A stretch of 51,879 bases of DNA from Acidimicrobiia bacterium UBA5794 (GTDB taxonomy: Bacteria; Actinomycetota; Acidimicrobiia; Spongiisociales; UBA5794), in contig DIDS01000033.1 in the NCBI GenBank assembly GCA_002418265.1, positions 1 through 51,879 on the forward strand. Direction: 5' to 3'. Position numbers and translations under genes: made by a program. Below, piece by piece: positions 1-7,733 of this stretch (its first letter is position 1; each line of letters begins with the position of its first letter). The notes below the pieces were generated by a model that saw nothing but the letters and a program-made list of their open reading frames with translations, ran no database searches and was not told the DNA's origin.

Positions 1-31
1 ATCTGGCTTGTAGCACACAACAACCAAAACA

Positions 32-72
32 CGTATCGGGCCTCACACCACACAGGTGCGGGGCCCGATACG
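32..72 (-). terminator. Terminator of the liv operon
   Basis: An 11-bp perfect inverted repeat (32-42 paired with 62-72, core GTATCGGGCC/GGCCCGATAC) lies 31 bases beyond the livF stop. Read on the minus strand it is followed by a T-rich stretch (GTTTTGGTTGTTG). This fits a rho-independent terminator for the leftward liv operon. A smaller CACC/GGTG hairpin can form within the loop. Confidence 0.7.
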
Positions 73-103
73 CGTCAAACCCCAATCACGCCGATCGTAT
101 TGG

Positions 104-850
104 TCAGCCCCGAAGCAAGGTGCCGAGATACAGCTCGATGACCTTGGGGTCTTCGAGCAGATCGGGACCCCTTCCGGTGTAGGCGTTCTTGCCTTGGTCA
201 AGCACATAGGCCCGATGACAGATCTGGAGACACCGCCGTGCGTTCTGTTCGACCATGATGATCGACACTCCCGTGGCGTTGATGTCCCTTGCCAGAAGGA
301 ATACGTCATCCTGGAGGGCTGGCGACAAGCCAGCAGATGGCTCGTCGAGGAGGAGAACCCGGGGCTGCATCATCAACGCCCGCGCCATGGCAAGCATCTG
401 ACGTTCCCCTCCTGAGAGGTTGTCCGCTCGCATTCTGCGTCGTTCCAGGAGGATGGGGAACAGCTCGGAGACGATCGCGACCTGTTCGTCATAGTCGCGT
501 GGCCGCAGGTACACCCCCATGCGGAGGTTCTCTTCGATCGTCAGTCTCGGGAAGACATTGTTGTTTTGGGGAACATAGCCGACACCGATCGAAACAAGCT
601 CATGCGCTGGCTTGTTCGTGATGTCCTCGCCCTGGAGGAAGACAGCGCCGTCGCGGATCTCAACGAGTCCGAACAGCGCTTTGATGAGCGTGGATTTGCC
701 AGCTCCGTTGGGACCGATCACGCCGACCATCTCACCGGGATAGAGCTCAAGACTGGTCCCTTCAAGGATGTTGACTCCGGGGAGATATCCCGCCGTGATC
801 TCTTCCGCCACAAGCAGGGGCTCGGTGCTCCGGGGTACGTCGTCCGTCAT
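104..850 (-). CDS. livF: Branched-chain amino acid ABC transporter ATP-binding protein LivF
   Basis: A cytoplasmic ATPase subunit of 248 aa, the usual LivF length. It would power uptake of Leu/Ile/Val or related amino acids or amides. The Walker A motif GPNGAGKST is near residue 46, the ABC signature LSGGE near 144 and Walker B LLLDEP near 165, followed by the family's SAGLSP stretch. It is the last gene of the minus-strand livH-M-G-F cluster; its ATG overlaps the livG stop by 4 nt, implying translational coupling. No periplasmic binding protein gene is present in the window, so the true substrate cannot be inferred; urea or amide transporters of the same family are alternatives. Confidence 0.93.
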   Translation of the reverse strand: MTDDVPRSTEPLLVAEEITAGYLPGVNILEGTSLELYPGEMVGVIGPNGAGKSTLIKALFGLVEIRDGAVFLQGEDITNKPAHELVSIGVGYVPQNNNVFPRLTIEENLRMGVYLRPRDYDEQVAIVSELFPILLERRRMRADNLSGGERQMLAMARALMMQPRVLLLDEPSAGLSPALQDDVFLLARDINATGVSIIMVEQNARRCLQICHRAYVLDQGKNAYTGRGPDLLEDPKVIELYLGTLLRG

Positions 851-1749
851 GCCGTTTTCCCCGCTGCGACTCGGAGGGCAAGGTCGTGATCGATCTCGAC
901 GGGTCCCTGGTCGTAGACCGACGTATCTTCGTGATGGGCGCCAAGATACGCGTCGATGACCTCCTGGTTTTGTGCCACGTCGTGGGGTCGTCCCTCTGCG
1001 ATGATCCGACCCTGACCCATCACGACGATCCAGTCCGAGATGTCCATCACCACGTCCATGTCGTGCTCCACGAACATGACGGTCATGCCCTCGTTCGGGA
1101 GATTCTTGACATGCTCAAGGAGCGACTCGGTCAGGGCAGGGTTCACTCCGGCCATCGGCTCGTCCAACATGGCGATCCGTGGCTTGGACATGAGCAGTCG
1201 CGCGAGTTCGAGGAGCTTGCGCTGACCCCCCGACAGCGTCCCTGCATACTCGTCGCGCATGTGATGGAGTTGGAATCGGTGCAACAACTCTGTTGCCTGG
1301 TCGGTGACCTCGCGCTCGCGAGCTGCCCAGATCGAAGGAATCATTGCCCTCGTCATCGACTCGCCGTTCTGGTTTCCGGCACCGAGGCGCATGTTGTCCA
1401 TCACCGTCATGCGGGTCAGAGCCTTGGTGAGCTGGAAGGTTCTCACCATTCCCGTACGGGCAATGCGGTGCGCTCCGAGCGACTTGAGGCTTTGGCCATC
1501 AAAGGTCCAGGTTCCTTGGTCGGGTCGGTCGAAGCCGGTGAGGAGGTTGAACAGCGTGGTCTTTCCTGCACCGTTTGGTCCGATCAGGGCCGTGATCGTC
1601 CCACGTTGGATCTCCATGTGGTCGACATCGACCGCCCGAAGCGCCCCAAAAGACTTCGAAACAGAATCGACGATCAGAACGGGATCGGGTTTCACAACCC
1701 CCGGTTCGGCCGAAACGCTCTCGAGGGCTCTTGAGCGGTCAGACATCAA
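847..1749 (-). CDS. livG: Branched-chain amino acid ABC transporter ATP-binding protein LivG
   Basis: The second ATPase subunit of the transporter, 300 aa. It has Walker A GPNGAGKTTLFN near residue 57, signature LSGGQRKLLELARLL near 168 and Walker B IAMLDEPMAGVNP, typical of LivG. The C-terminus is about 35 residues longer than in short LivG proteins (a tail after DAYLGAHHED); its function is unknown. The first codons are ATG ATG, so the start is uncertain by one residue. It overlaps livM by 11 nt and livF by 4 nt, which indicates one coupled operon. Confidence 0.93.
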   Translation of the reverse strand: MMSDRSRALESVSAEPGVVKPDPVLIVDSVSKSFGALRAVDVDHMEIQRGTITALIGPNGAGKTTLFNLLTGFDRPDQGTWTFDGQSLKSLGAHRIARTGMVRTFQLTKALTRMTVMDNMRLGAGNQNGESMTRAMIPSIWAAREREVTDQATELLHRFQLHHMRDEYAGTLSGGQRKLLELARLLMSKPRIAMLDEPMAGVNPALTESLLEHVKNLPNEGMTVMFVEHDMDVVMDISDWIVVMGQGRIIAEGRPHDVAQNQEVIDAYLGAHHEDTSVYDQGPVEIDHDLALRVAAGKTA

Positions 1750-2740
1750 GGATCATCTCCTGTTTGTTTCCGACGATTCCCTGCGGCCGGAAAATCATAA
1801 CCAGCATCAGCCCCAGTCCGACAAGCCCGAGAACCATTGGCCCCGCGACCGACGCGAACGTCGACGAGTTACGCAAGGCGTTGTCGATGGCACCGAACAA
1901 GAACCAGAACACAACGGATCCAAGAATCGGCCCGGTGACGGTGGCAGCACCCCCAGCGAGCACAATGGCGTACGTATAGAACGTCAGGATTGGGAGGAAC
2001 ACGTTGGGCGATACCGTTCCCGGGAGGAGCACGAAGAGCATACCGGCAACACCCCCGAGCACGCCGCCGAGGGTCAAGGCCTGCATCTTGAAAACGAAAG
2101 TGTTCTTTCCAAGCGCCCGGGCGGCATCCTCATCCTCACGGATCGCCTTGATCACGCGACCCCACGGTGAACGCATCAGCAACCAGACAAAGAACGCAAA
2201 TATCGCTGCAAGTGTCCATCCCACGATCATCGTCCACAGGCCCCGTCCGTCGATCTTGAGAAACCCGACACGGAAGAAATTCCCTGCAAGCGTGCTTCCA
2301 AAGAGGGCAAAGAACCGCTCGCCGATCGCGTAGTAGGTGTCGGAAAACCCAATGTTGTCCGTGACAGCGCTCGGGATCCCAAAGGATCCACCCGAGAAGT
2401 TGACGAGGCTCTTGGTGTTGACGATGAGGCGAAGAATCTCGGCAATTGCAATGGTTGCGATTGCGAGGTAATCGGCACGTAGCCGCAGCGTGGGGTAGCC
2501 GAGGAGGAGCGCGAGACCGACGGCGGCAAGGAGACCAATGGCGACACCAATCCAGAAAGGCACACCGAAGACCGCCACCGAGATGGCAAGCCCGTATCCG
2601 CCGACGAGCATGAACCCGACCTGGCCGAAGTTGAGCAATCCTGCATAACCGAACTGCACGTTGAGACCGATGGCGTTGATCGCGTAGATCGCAGCCAAAG
2701 GACCGATGGCAAGACTCAATCCGGCGGCGATGGCGTCCAC
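1739..2740 (-). CDS. livM: Branched-chain amino acid ABC transporter permease LivM
   Basis: An inner-membrane permease of about 333 aa with many hydrophobic helices and the LivM hallmark GYAGLLNFGQVGFMLVGGY near the N-terminus, plus the conserved cytoplasmic loop near GRVIKAIREDEDAARALGKN. I prefer the GTG start at 2740 because it overlaps the livH stop by one base (TAGTG), has an AAAGG ribosome site upstream and begins at the first membrane helix. An ATG at 2818 in the same frame would add 26 residues that lie entirely inside livH. Partners are LivH, LivG and LivF. Confidence 0.92.
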   Translation of the reverse strand: MDAIAAGLSLAIGPLAAIYAINAIGLNVQFGYAGLLNFGQVGFMLVGGYGLAISVAVFGVPFWIGVAIGLLAAVGLALLLGYPTLRLRADYLAIATIAIAEILRLIVNTKSLVNFSGGSFGIPSAVTDNIGFSDTYYAIGERFFALFGSTLAGNFFRVGFLKIDGRGLWTMIVGWTLAAIFAFFVWLLMRSPWGRVIKAIREDEDAARALGKNTFVFKMQALTLGGVLGGVAGMLFVLLPGTVSPNVFLPILTFYTYAIVLAGGAATVTGPILGSVVFWFLFGAIDNALRNSSTFASVAGPMVLGLVGLGLMLVMIFRPQGIVGNKQEMILDV

Positions 2741-3723
2741 TATCCGAACCTTTCTGCTCGTCCGAGCAATCCCTGGGGGCGTATCAACAGGATGCCGACC
2801 ATCAGCGCCATGGCCCAAGCAAGTTTGAGGTCACCCGGTAACCAGATCGTTGACCATTCGATGACCATTCCTATGACAAGCCCGCCGGCAAGCGCCCCGT
2901 ACGCACTCCCGAGACCACCAAGAATGATCGCTGCGAACATCAGCAACAAGAGGCGGAACCCCATGTCAAAGGCTATGGCTCCATCCCCAAGTCCTTGGAG
3001 CACGCCACCGAGCGCCGCAAGGCCCGCACCCGTGATCCACACGAGGAGGATGACCCCATTGACATCGATCCCGGTTGACTCGGCAAGGTCGTTGTTGTCG
3101 GCGACTGCTCGCATTGCCTTTCCGTAACGGGTCCATGTCAAGAACATACCGACACCGACCACCACGGCGGCGGCGATGATGATGATGGCCCACACACGTG
3201 GCGGCGCGGAGAATCGCCAAATGGCGAACTGGTTCTGGACGTTGTAGTCATAGAAAGGGTTTCTGTTTGCGCCATAGAACACCTGAATGAGGCTACGAAG
3301 GAGGAGGGAGAGTCCGATGCTCACAACGAGCATCTGTATCAAGCCTGCCCTGCGTCGTCGAAGCGGCCTCCACAACCCAAGCTCGAGTCCGCCTCCGAAA
3401 AGCCCCACCACAACGACGGCTATGAGTCCACCGATCCACAAGGAAACATGGCCACCCCATTCAACGGGATTGTTGAAATACCACGCAATCACCGCACCCA
3501 TGGTGACCAATTCCCCATGGGCGAAGTTGACCAGTCCGGTCGTGCCGTAGATGAGAGAGAGGCCGATGGCAGTAACCGCGATGATGAGGCCGTTTTTGAG
3601 ACCCGACACGGTGGCGTCTGCAAAGCGTGTTGCGTCTGTGCCATGGTCAAGAGCTGGAATGACAACGACGATGACGGCCACGGCGATGAGCGCAATGCCG
3701 ATCGAACGTCTCGCGGCTGTCAA
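2740..3723 (-). CDS. livH: Branched-chain amino acid ABC transporter permease LivH
   Basis: The first gene of the liv operon and its second permease, 327 aa. The family motif TTGLVNFAHGELVTMGA lies about 60 residues in, followed by repeated membrane helices and a C-terminal PQGLLGRAERFG. The start is read as TTG at 3723 because a strong GGAAGGAG site sits six bases upstream; the frame stays open to 3897, but the extra N-terminal residues look non-coding (Cys/Arg/Ser-rich, not membrane-like). The gene faces away from hflX, with about 340 bp between them. Confidence 0.9.
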   Translation of the reverse strand: MTAARRSIGIALIAVAVIVVVIPALDHGTDATRFADATVSGLKNGLIIAVTAIGLSLIYGTTGLVNFAHGELVTMGAVIAWYFNNPVEWGGHVSLWIGGLIAVVVVGLFGGGLELGLWRPLRRRRAGLIQMLVVSIGLSLLLRSLIQVFYGANRNPFYDYNVQNQFAIWRFSAPPRVWAIIIIAAAVVVGVGMFLTWTRYGKAMRAVADNNDLAESTGIDVNGVILLVWITGAGLAALGGVLQGLGDGAIAFDMGFRLLLLMFAAIILGGLGSAYGALAGGLVIGMVIEWSTIWLPGDLKLAWAMALMVGILLIRPQGLLGRAERFG

Positions 3724-4067
3724 TGCTACTCCTTCCCTGCCCCAGGAGCAGGATGATGGCCCACAACGGCAACGTATGCGGGCAGCATCATACCAATACA
3801 CCGCGCCCGAAACCGAATACCACGTGTACCCGAGATTCCCGACATCGCATGTGACGGCCTCGGGTCGCCGAACGCTGATCAACGATTTCCGGTTCAATGA
3901 TCCCAGCCAGCTCGTCAGTTTGGTCCGGGGCTGCCTTTATGTTGGTCTGAACACCACGGCTCACGTCGATGTACCCGAGCAAAGAGCGGACACCTCGGTG
4001 ACCGACCGACAGGACACAATGATGTCAGCCGGGACGTCAACGAGGTGGTGACGGTTACCGTTGGGGT
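3724..4067. other. Divergent intergenic region between livH and hflX
   Basis: No convincing gene was found in these 344 bases. The region must hold the livH promoter and that of hflX. The only element I can place is the hflX -10 hexamer TACCGT (4056-4061). Short open frames here have no ribosome site and no recognisable protein features. Confidence 0.4.
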
Positions 4068-4068
4068 G
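4056..4068 (+). promoter_or_regulatory. Probable leaderless promoter -10 of hflX
   Basis: TACCGT (4056-4061) ends exactly six bases before the GTG start of hflX, and no Shine-Dalgarno sequence is present. The same TANNNT-N6/7-start arrangement recurs at many genes in this window, so transcription probably begins at the start codon. Confidence 0.45.
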
Positions 4069-5402
4069 TGACTGACTCCACCGGCTCCCATGTCGCACGC
4101 CAGCGACAGCGCCTCACAGCCTCGGTAACCGATCTTGATGTCGACAGACAGCGGGCAATGCTGATTGGGCTTGTTCGTTCGCGCAACGACATTGCCAAGG
4201 GCAATGCGAGCCTTGATGAACTCGCGCTGTTGACGGATACCGCGGGATCAGAGCCCGTCGAAATGGTGCTTGTACGACGGGAACGACCCGATGCCGCGAC
4301 CTTCCTCGGAAAGGGAAAACTGCGTGAACTCGTTGCAGAATCGAAGGCTGCAGATATCGACGTTGTGGTGTTTGACAACGATCTGTCACCAGCCCAGCAA
4401 CAGAACCTTCAGCAGGCGTTCCAGTGCGACGTGGTCGACCGGGTTGCGCTGATCCTCGACATCTTCGCCCAGCACGCCCATACCAAGGAGGGCATGTTGC
4501 AGGTGGAGCTCGCTCAGTACCGATATCGCCTCCCTCGGCTTCGCGGAAAAGGAGTCGAACTGTCCCGCCTCGGTGCCGGAATCGGGACCAGAGGTCCAGG
4601 AGAAACGAAGCTCGAAACCGACCGTCGTCGGATCCTTGACCGCATACGCAAGATCGAGACGGAGCTGAAGAATGTCAAGCGCTCGCGCGACACTCGCAGT
4701 AAGCAGCGGCGGAAGGCTGGCGATCCGGTCGTCGCCATCGTCGGATACACCAACGCCGGAAAATCAACCCTGTTCAACCTCTTGACAGATGCAGGCGTTC
4801 TCGTCGAGGACCGCCTTTTTGCAACCCTCGACTCAACCGTTCGAAAACTCGAATTGCCCCACGGGCACTCGGCTCTCGTGTCAGACACGGTCGGGTTTGT
4901 ACGCGAGCTCCCCCACGAACTGATCGAGGCTTTCCGATCCACACTTGAGGAGGTAGGCGACGCCGACCTTCTCGTACATGTCGTGGACGCATCAGACGCC
5001 GACCCTGATCAACAGCTCGCAACCGTGCGCCTCGTCTTGAACGAGATCGGTGCGTCAGACGTGCCGGAACTCGTCGTCTTCAACAAGATCGATGTAGCCG
5101 ACGCCACGGCACTTGCCAGACTCCGTGCGCTCCATGGCGATGCAAGTTTCATTTCTGCACGGACCGGTGACGGCGTGCCTGAACTGCTTGAGAACATCGT
5201 CGTCGGTCTGCGAGCACGCAGTGTCGAGCTTGAGCTCTCAGTCCCGTACGGGCGTGGTGACGTCCTTGCCGATCTCCACGCCACCGGAGACGTGCTGAAA
5301 GAGATCCACACCGACATCGGAACCGATATCACCGTCCGAATACCCAATGAAGACGTACACAGGTTCAGACAGTTCGCAATAGATCAGATGACAGAAGGCT
5401 GA
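4068..5402 (+). CDS. hflX: GTPase HflX
   Basis: A ribosome-associated GTPase of 444 aa that in other bacteria rescues or splits stalled and heat-damaged ribosomes. The N-terminal HflX domain covers about residues 30-200 (FLGKGKLREL, VVFDNDLSPAQQQNL, RGPGETKLETDRR). A G domain follows with P-loop GYTNAGKSTLFN, G3 DTVGFVRELPHELIEAF and G4 NKID. The length is normal for the family. The GTG start at 4068 is supported by the -10-like TACCGT six bases upstream; no ribosome site is seen. It stands alone, with a repeat array directly after the stop. Confidence 0.95.
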   Translation: MTDSTGSHVARQRQRLTASVTDLDVDRQRAMLIGLVRSRNDIAKGNASLDELALLTDTAGSEPVEMVLVRRERPDAATFLGKGKLRELVAESKAADIDVVVFDNDLSPAQQQNLQQAFQCDVVDRVALILDIFAQHAHTKEGMLQVELAQYRYRLPRLRGKGVELSRLGAGIGTRGPGETKLETDRRRILDRIRKIETELKNVKRSRDTRSKQRRKAGDPVVAIVGYTNAGKSTLFNLLTDAGVLVEDRLFATLDSTVRKLELPHGHSALVSDTVGFVRELPHELIEAFRSTLEEVGDADLLVHVVDASDADPDQQLATVRLVLNEIGASDVPELVVFNKIDVADATALARLRALHGDASFISARTGDGVPELLENIVVGLRARSVELELSVPYGRGDVLADLHATGDVLKEIHTDIGTDITVRIPNEDVHRFRQFAIDQMTEG

Positions 5403-5451
5403 GAACCGATCCTAAACGGGAATCACGGTCCCAGCGATCAAGGAGTTCAGA

Positions 5452-5500
5452 AGCTGAAAGCCGAAAGCTGTAAGCCGAAAGCCGAAAGCTGTGAGCCGCG
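5452..5500. repeat. Heptanucleotide array, GCTGAAA family (7 units)
   Basis: Seven consecutive 7-bp units in one register: AGCTGAA, AGCCGAA, AGCTGTA, AGCCGAA, AGCCGAA, AGCTGTG, AGCCGCG. The array lies in the gap between the convergent ends of hflX and the MFS gene. Confidence 0.9.
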
Positions 5501-5512
5501 CGCGAAGCGAGC

Positions 5513-6910
5513 CTATAACAAGTCGAGCACCCCCGGCCTCTCCGCTTCCGATTCTGCAGGTTCTGGCGCCTGACCTCGGCTACCCGACTGCGTCGGGCCG
5601 CTTGGAGTCCAGCGAGCTGGACTCTTGACGTCTGACGTCTGGCTTCTGCCATCTGAATGCGGAATCAGAACGAGGCTCACGTACACCACCTGGATCACCA
5701 AGGCCACCACTCCTGCTGAAGACAATCCAAGCTCTCGTGGCCAGAACGGAAGCACCGGGATGAGAGCACCGATCACCCAAGCGATCTGAAAGATCGTTTC
5801 CGCGTTCGTGAAGACTCTGGCCCGATCCTGCTCGAGAACCGTGGTATGCATGAGACCGTCGAACGCGAACTTTGCGGTTCCCCATGCAAAACCTGCCGCT
5901 GCGACGAGGACCGCAGCCGCCGTGACCGAATCGATCTGAGCACCAACAAATGCAGCGATCGCGATCACGGCCAGGGCACCAACAACCATTGGTTCCTCTC
6001 TCACCCACGAACCGATCGCAGGGGCCGCCCATGCTGAAAGGAAATAACCAAGACCAGCGGCCCCGAGCAGGACCGCAAGACTCCGGAAGCTTGAGTCGGC
6101 ATCGCGAAGTGAAAACGCGATGAGGAGCACAAGGTACCCGTTGAGGAAGCGCACCCCTGCGGTTGCGAAACGGGCCAGCCTGACCCTGCGGGAAAGCTGC
6201 ATTCTCCTACGTCTCTTGGCTGGCTGGCTTGGTCTTGCGACGGATGGCAACTGAACGGCCGACACAGCACTGACGAGGTACACCGCCATTGCAAAAATCA
6301 GCACCGGGGTCGCACCGAAGACCGCGTCAAGGCCTGCCCCAATCGGGACAACCATGACCCCCGCGATGACTCCAGCTCGCGCCAAACGCGCGTTTGCGTC
6401 GATCAGCTCGTCCGCGTTGCGCACCACCACGGGCAACACGCTGGCCCGTGAGATCCCATGAAACCTCGACAACACAAGTGACAGGAATGCAAACGGGAAG
6501 AGCCAGAACGAATCAATCGTCAGAACCAGCCCGACACAGACCCCAATCCGGCCGAGTGCCGATATGGCAAGACCGGCGCGATATGAGCCAGGCGACCGGT
6601 CATACACGCGCCCGAGGAATGGACCGATCACAGCAAATGGGGCGAGTGTGATCAGAAGGTACAGAGCGACGTTCGAGCGTGCCTCGGTAGAAGGCACCGA
6701 GAAGAACAAAGATCCAGCCAGTGCAACGGCAACGAGAGCGTCACCTGCCACGGAGGCCGCGTGGGACTCAGCAAGCCTGCCGTACCCGTGGCCCCAGCCC
6801 CGAAAGACCGATGTGAAGGCAGCGCCGAACGAACGGCCAAGACCCTGCAGCCTCGTCTCTGACCACGAGACGACCTGACGATCCGCATCGTTGGGTTGGT
6901 TCGCCGACAT
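5513..6910 (-). CDS. MFS transporter
   Basis: An integral membrane protein of 465 aa with roughly twelve hydrophobic helices and the loop signature FLGRVYDRSPGSYRAGL (MFS motif A-like) near residue 95; substrate unknown. The ATG at 6910 is preferred because TACCCT lies six bases upstream, the leaderless pattern seen across the window. An ATG at 6949 would add 13 residues and has a GGGAG sequence, but that lies in a repeat array. The last 35 or so residues are polar and encoded by hairpin and heptamer repeat DNA (5583-5653), so the original C-terminus was probably replaced or extended by the repeat. Confidence 0.82.
   Translation of the reverse strand: MSANQPNDADRQVVSWSETRLQGLGRSFGAAFTSVFRGWGHGYGRLAESHAASVAGDALVAVALAGSLFFSVPSTEARSNVALYLLITLAPFAVIGPFLGRVYDRSPGSYRAGLAISALGRIGVCVGLVLTIDSFWLFPFAFLSLVLSRFHGISRASVLPVVVRNADELIDANARLARAGVIAGVMVVPIGAGLDAVFGATPVLIFAMAVYLVSAVSAVQLPSVARPSQPAKRRRRMQLSRRVRLARFATAGVRFLNGYLVLLIAFSLRDADSSFRSLAVLLGAAGLGYFLSAWAAPAIGSWVREEPMVVGALAVIAIAAFVGAQIDSVTAAAVLVAAAGFAWGTAKFAFDGLMHTTVLEQDRARVFTNAETIFQIAWVIGALIPVLPFWPRELGLSSAGVVALVIQVVYVSLVLIPHSDGRSQTSDVKSPARWTPSGPTQSGSRGQAPEPAESEAERPGVLDLL
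5583..5653. repeat. Hairpins plus heptamer array within the 3' end of the MFS gene
   Basis: From left to right: the hairpin CCCGAC-TGC-GTCGGG (5583-5597), the 9-bp perfect hairpin GAGTCCAGC-GA-GCTGGACTC (5605-5624), and four 7-bp units TGACGTC, TGACGTC, TGGCTTC, TGCCATC (5626-5653). The GAGTCCAGC hairpin recurs at 32925-32944. Confidence 0.85.
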
Positions 6911-6955
6911 GCCACAAGGGTAAACGGGAGAGGTGAATGCCCGAGGCATTCAGAT

Positions 6956-6983
6956 CAGCTCCCAGCTCGCAGCTTTCAGCTCT
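6956..6983. repeat. Short heptamer array (CAGCTNN, 4 units)
   Basis: Four 7-bp units CAGCTCC, CAGCTCG, CAGCTTT, CAGCTCT. They belong to the GCTGAAA family read on the other strand. The array covers the last codons and the stop of the TetR gene. Confidence 0.7.
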
Positions 6984-7635
6984 CGTTCGATGCCCGCGCG
7001 AGGCCTTCGATGATGAGATCGAGACCGAACTCGAATGAGTCGCCGAAGTTGTAGCCGGGCTGGAGCACATGGTTCACGGTCAGCTCCGCCAAATATGGAT
7101 AGTCCTCGAAGATCATGTTCGATGCCATCTCTCCAGCGACCTCGGCGAATCCCTCACCACCAGTGGCTGGGAGCATGGCCTCCTCAAAGGCGAACCCGTA
7201 TACGAAGCTGTCGAGGATCGCATATGCGTGTGCCGTCAACTCGATCGACAACCCGCCACGACGAAGTGTTCCGAGGACCGCGTCGTGGTGGCGCAGACTG
7301 TTCGGCCCAGGTGACGTCCCGGACTCCATCAGAGGCGCCGCCCAGGGGTGCTTGTTGAGTACCTCGCGAACGGACACGCACCGCGCCCTGATCGCCGTCT
7401 TCCAGTCCTCGTCTTGAGATGGCAGCTGAATCTCGCCGAAGACGATCTCGACCATCCCTCCGATGATTCCCTCCTTCGAAGGCACATGGTGGTAGATGGT
7501 CATGGCCCCCACACCAAGCGATGCGGCCAGTTTCCGAATCGTGAAGTCCGCCAGCCCGATCTCGTCGGCAAGCGCAACGGCTGCGGCAAGCACGCTGTCG
7601 CGTGTGAGGGTTGGTCGCTTTCTGTCTTGGCTCAT
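6976..7635 (-). CDS. TetR family transcriptional regulator
   Basis: A DNA-binding repressor of 219 aa. The N-terminal HTH spans about residues 10-57 (LADFTIRKLAASLGVGAMTIYHHVPSKE region), followed by an all-helical ligand-binding domain of the tetracycline-repressor C-terminal type. The ATG at 7635 has GAGG upstream. The gene is divergent from the oxidoreductase operon at 7734; twin palindromes lie between them, so it most likely represses that operon and itself. The effector is unknown. The final codons are in a heptamer array. Confidence 0.92.
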   Translation of the reverse strand: MSQDRKRPTLTRDSVLAAAVALADEIGLADFTIRKLAASLGVGAMTIYHHVPSKEGIIGGMVEIVFGEIQLPSQDEDWKTAIRARCVSVREVLNKHPWAAPLMESGTSPGPNSLRHHDAVLGTLRRGGLSIELTAHAYAILDSFVYGFAFEEAMLPATGGEGFAEVAGEMASNMIFEDYPYLAELTVNHVLQPGYNFGDSFEFGLDLIIEGLARASNES

Positions 7636-7657
7636 CTCACATCCTCAAGATCGGGGG

Positions 7658-7686
7658 TTGACAATCGTACAAAGTACGGGTACATT
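7658..7686 (+). promoter_or_regulatory. Promoter of the oxidoreductase operon
   Basis: A consensus -35 TTGACA (7658-7663) and a -10 TACATT (7681-7686) are separated by exactly 17 bp. The first TetR-type palindrome fills the spacer, so a bound repressor would block RNA polymerase. Confidence 0.75.
7665..7679. promoter_or_regulatory. TetR operator copy 1
   Basis: TCGTACAAAGTACGG is a near-palindrome matching the second copy at 7700-7714 in 13 of 15 positions. It sits between the -35 and -10 hexamers of the rightward promoter. Confidence 0.75.
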
Positions 7687-7699
7687 TCTTGACATCTTA

Positions 7700-7714
7700 T
7701 CGTACTAAGTACGA
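7700..7714. promoter_or_regulatory. TetR operator copy 2
   Basis: TCGTACTAAGTACGA is palindromic around its central base. It starts 35 bp after copy 1 and lies between the -10 hexamer and the start codon at 7734. Confidence 0.75.
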
Positions 7715-7733
7715 GCTATCAAGGGAGTGTATC

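Noticed and set aside
886..1734. Long plus-strand open frame opposite livG
   Set aside because: It is the antisense of a clear ABC ATPase gene; the translation is His/Val/Arg-rich with no motif.
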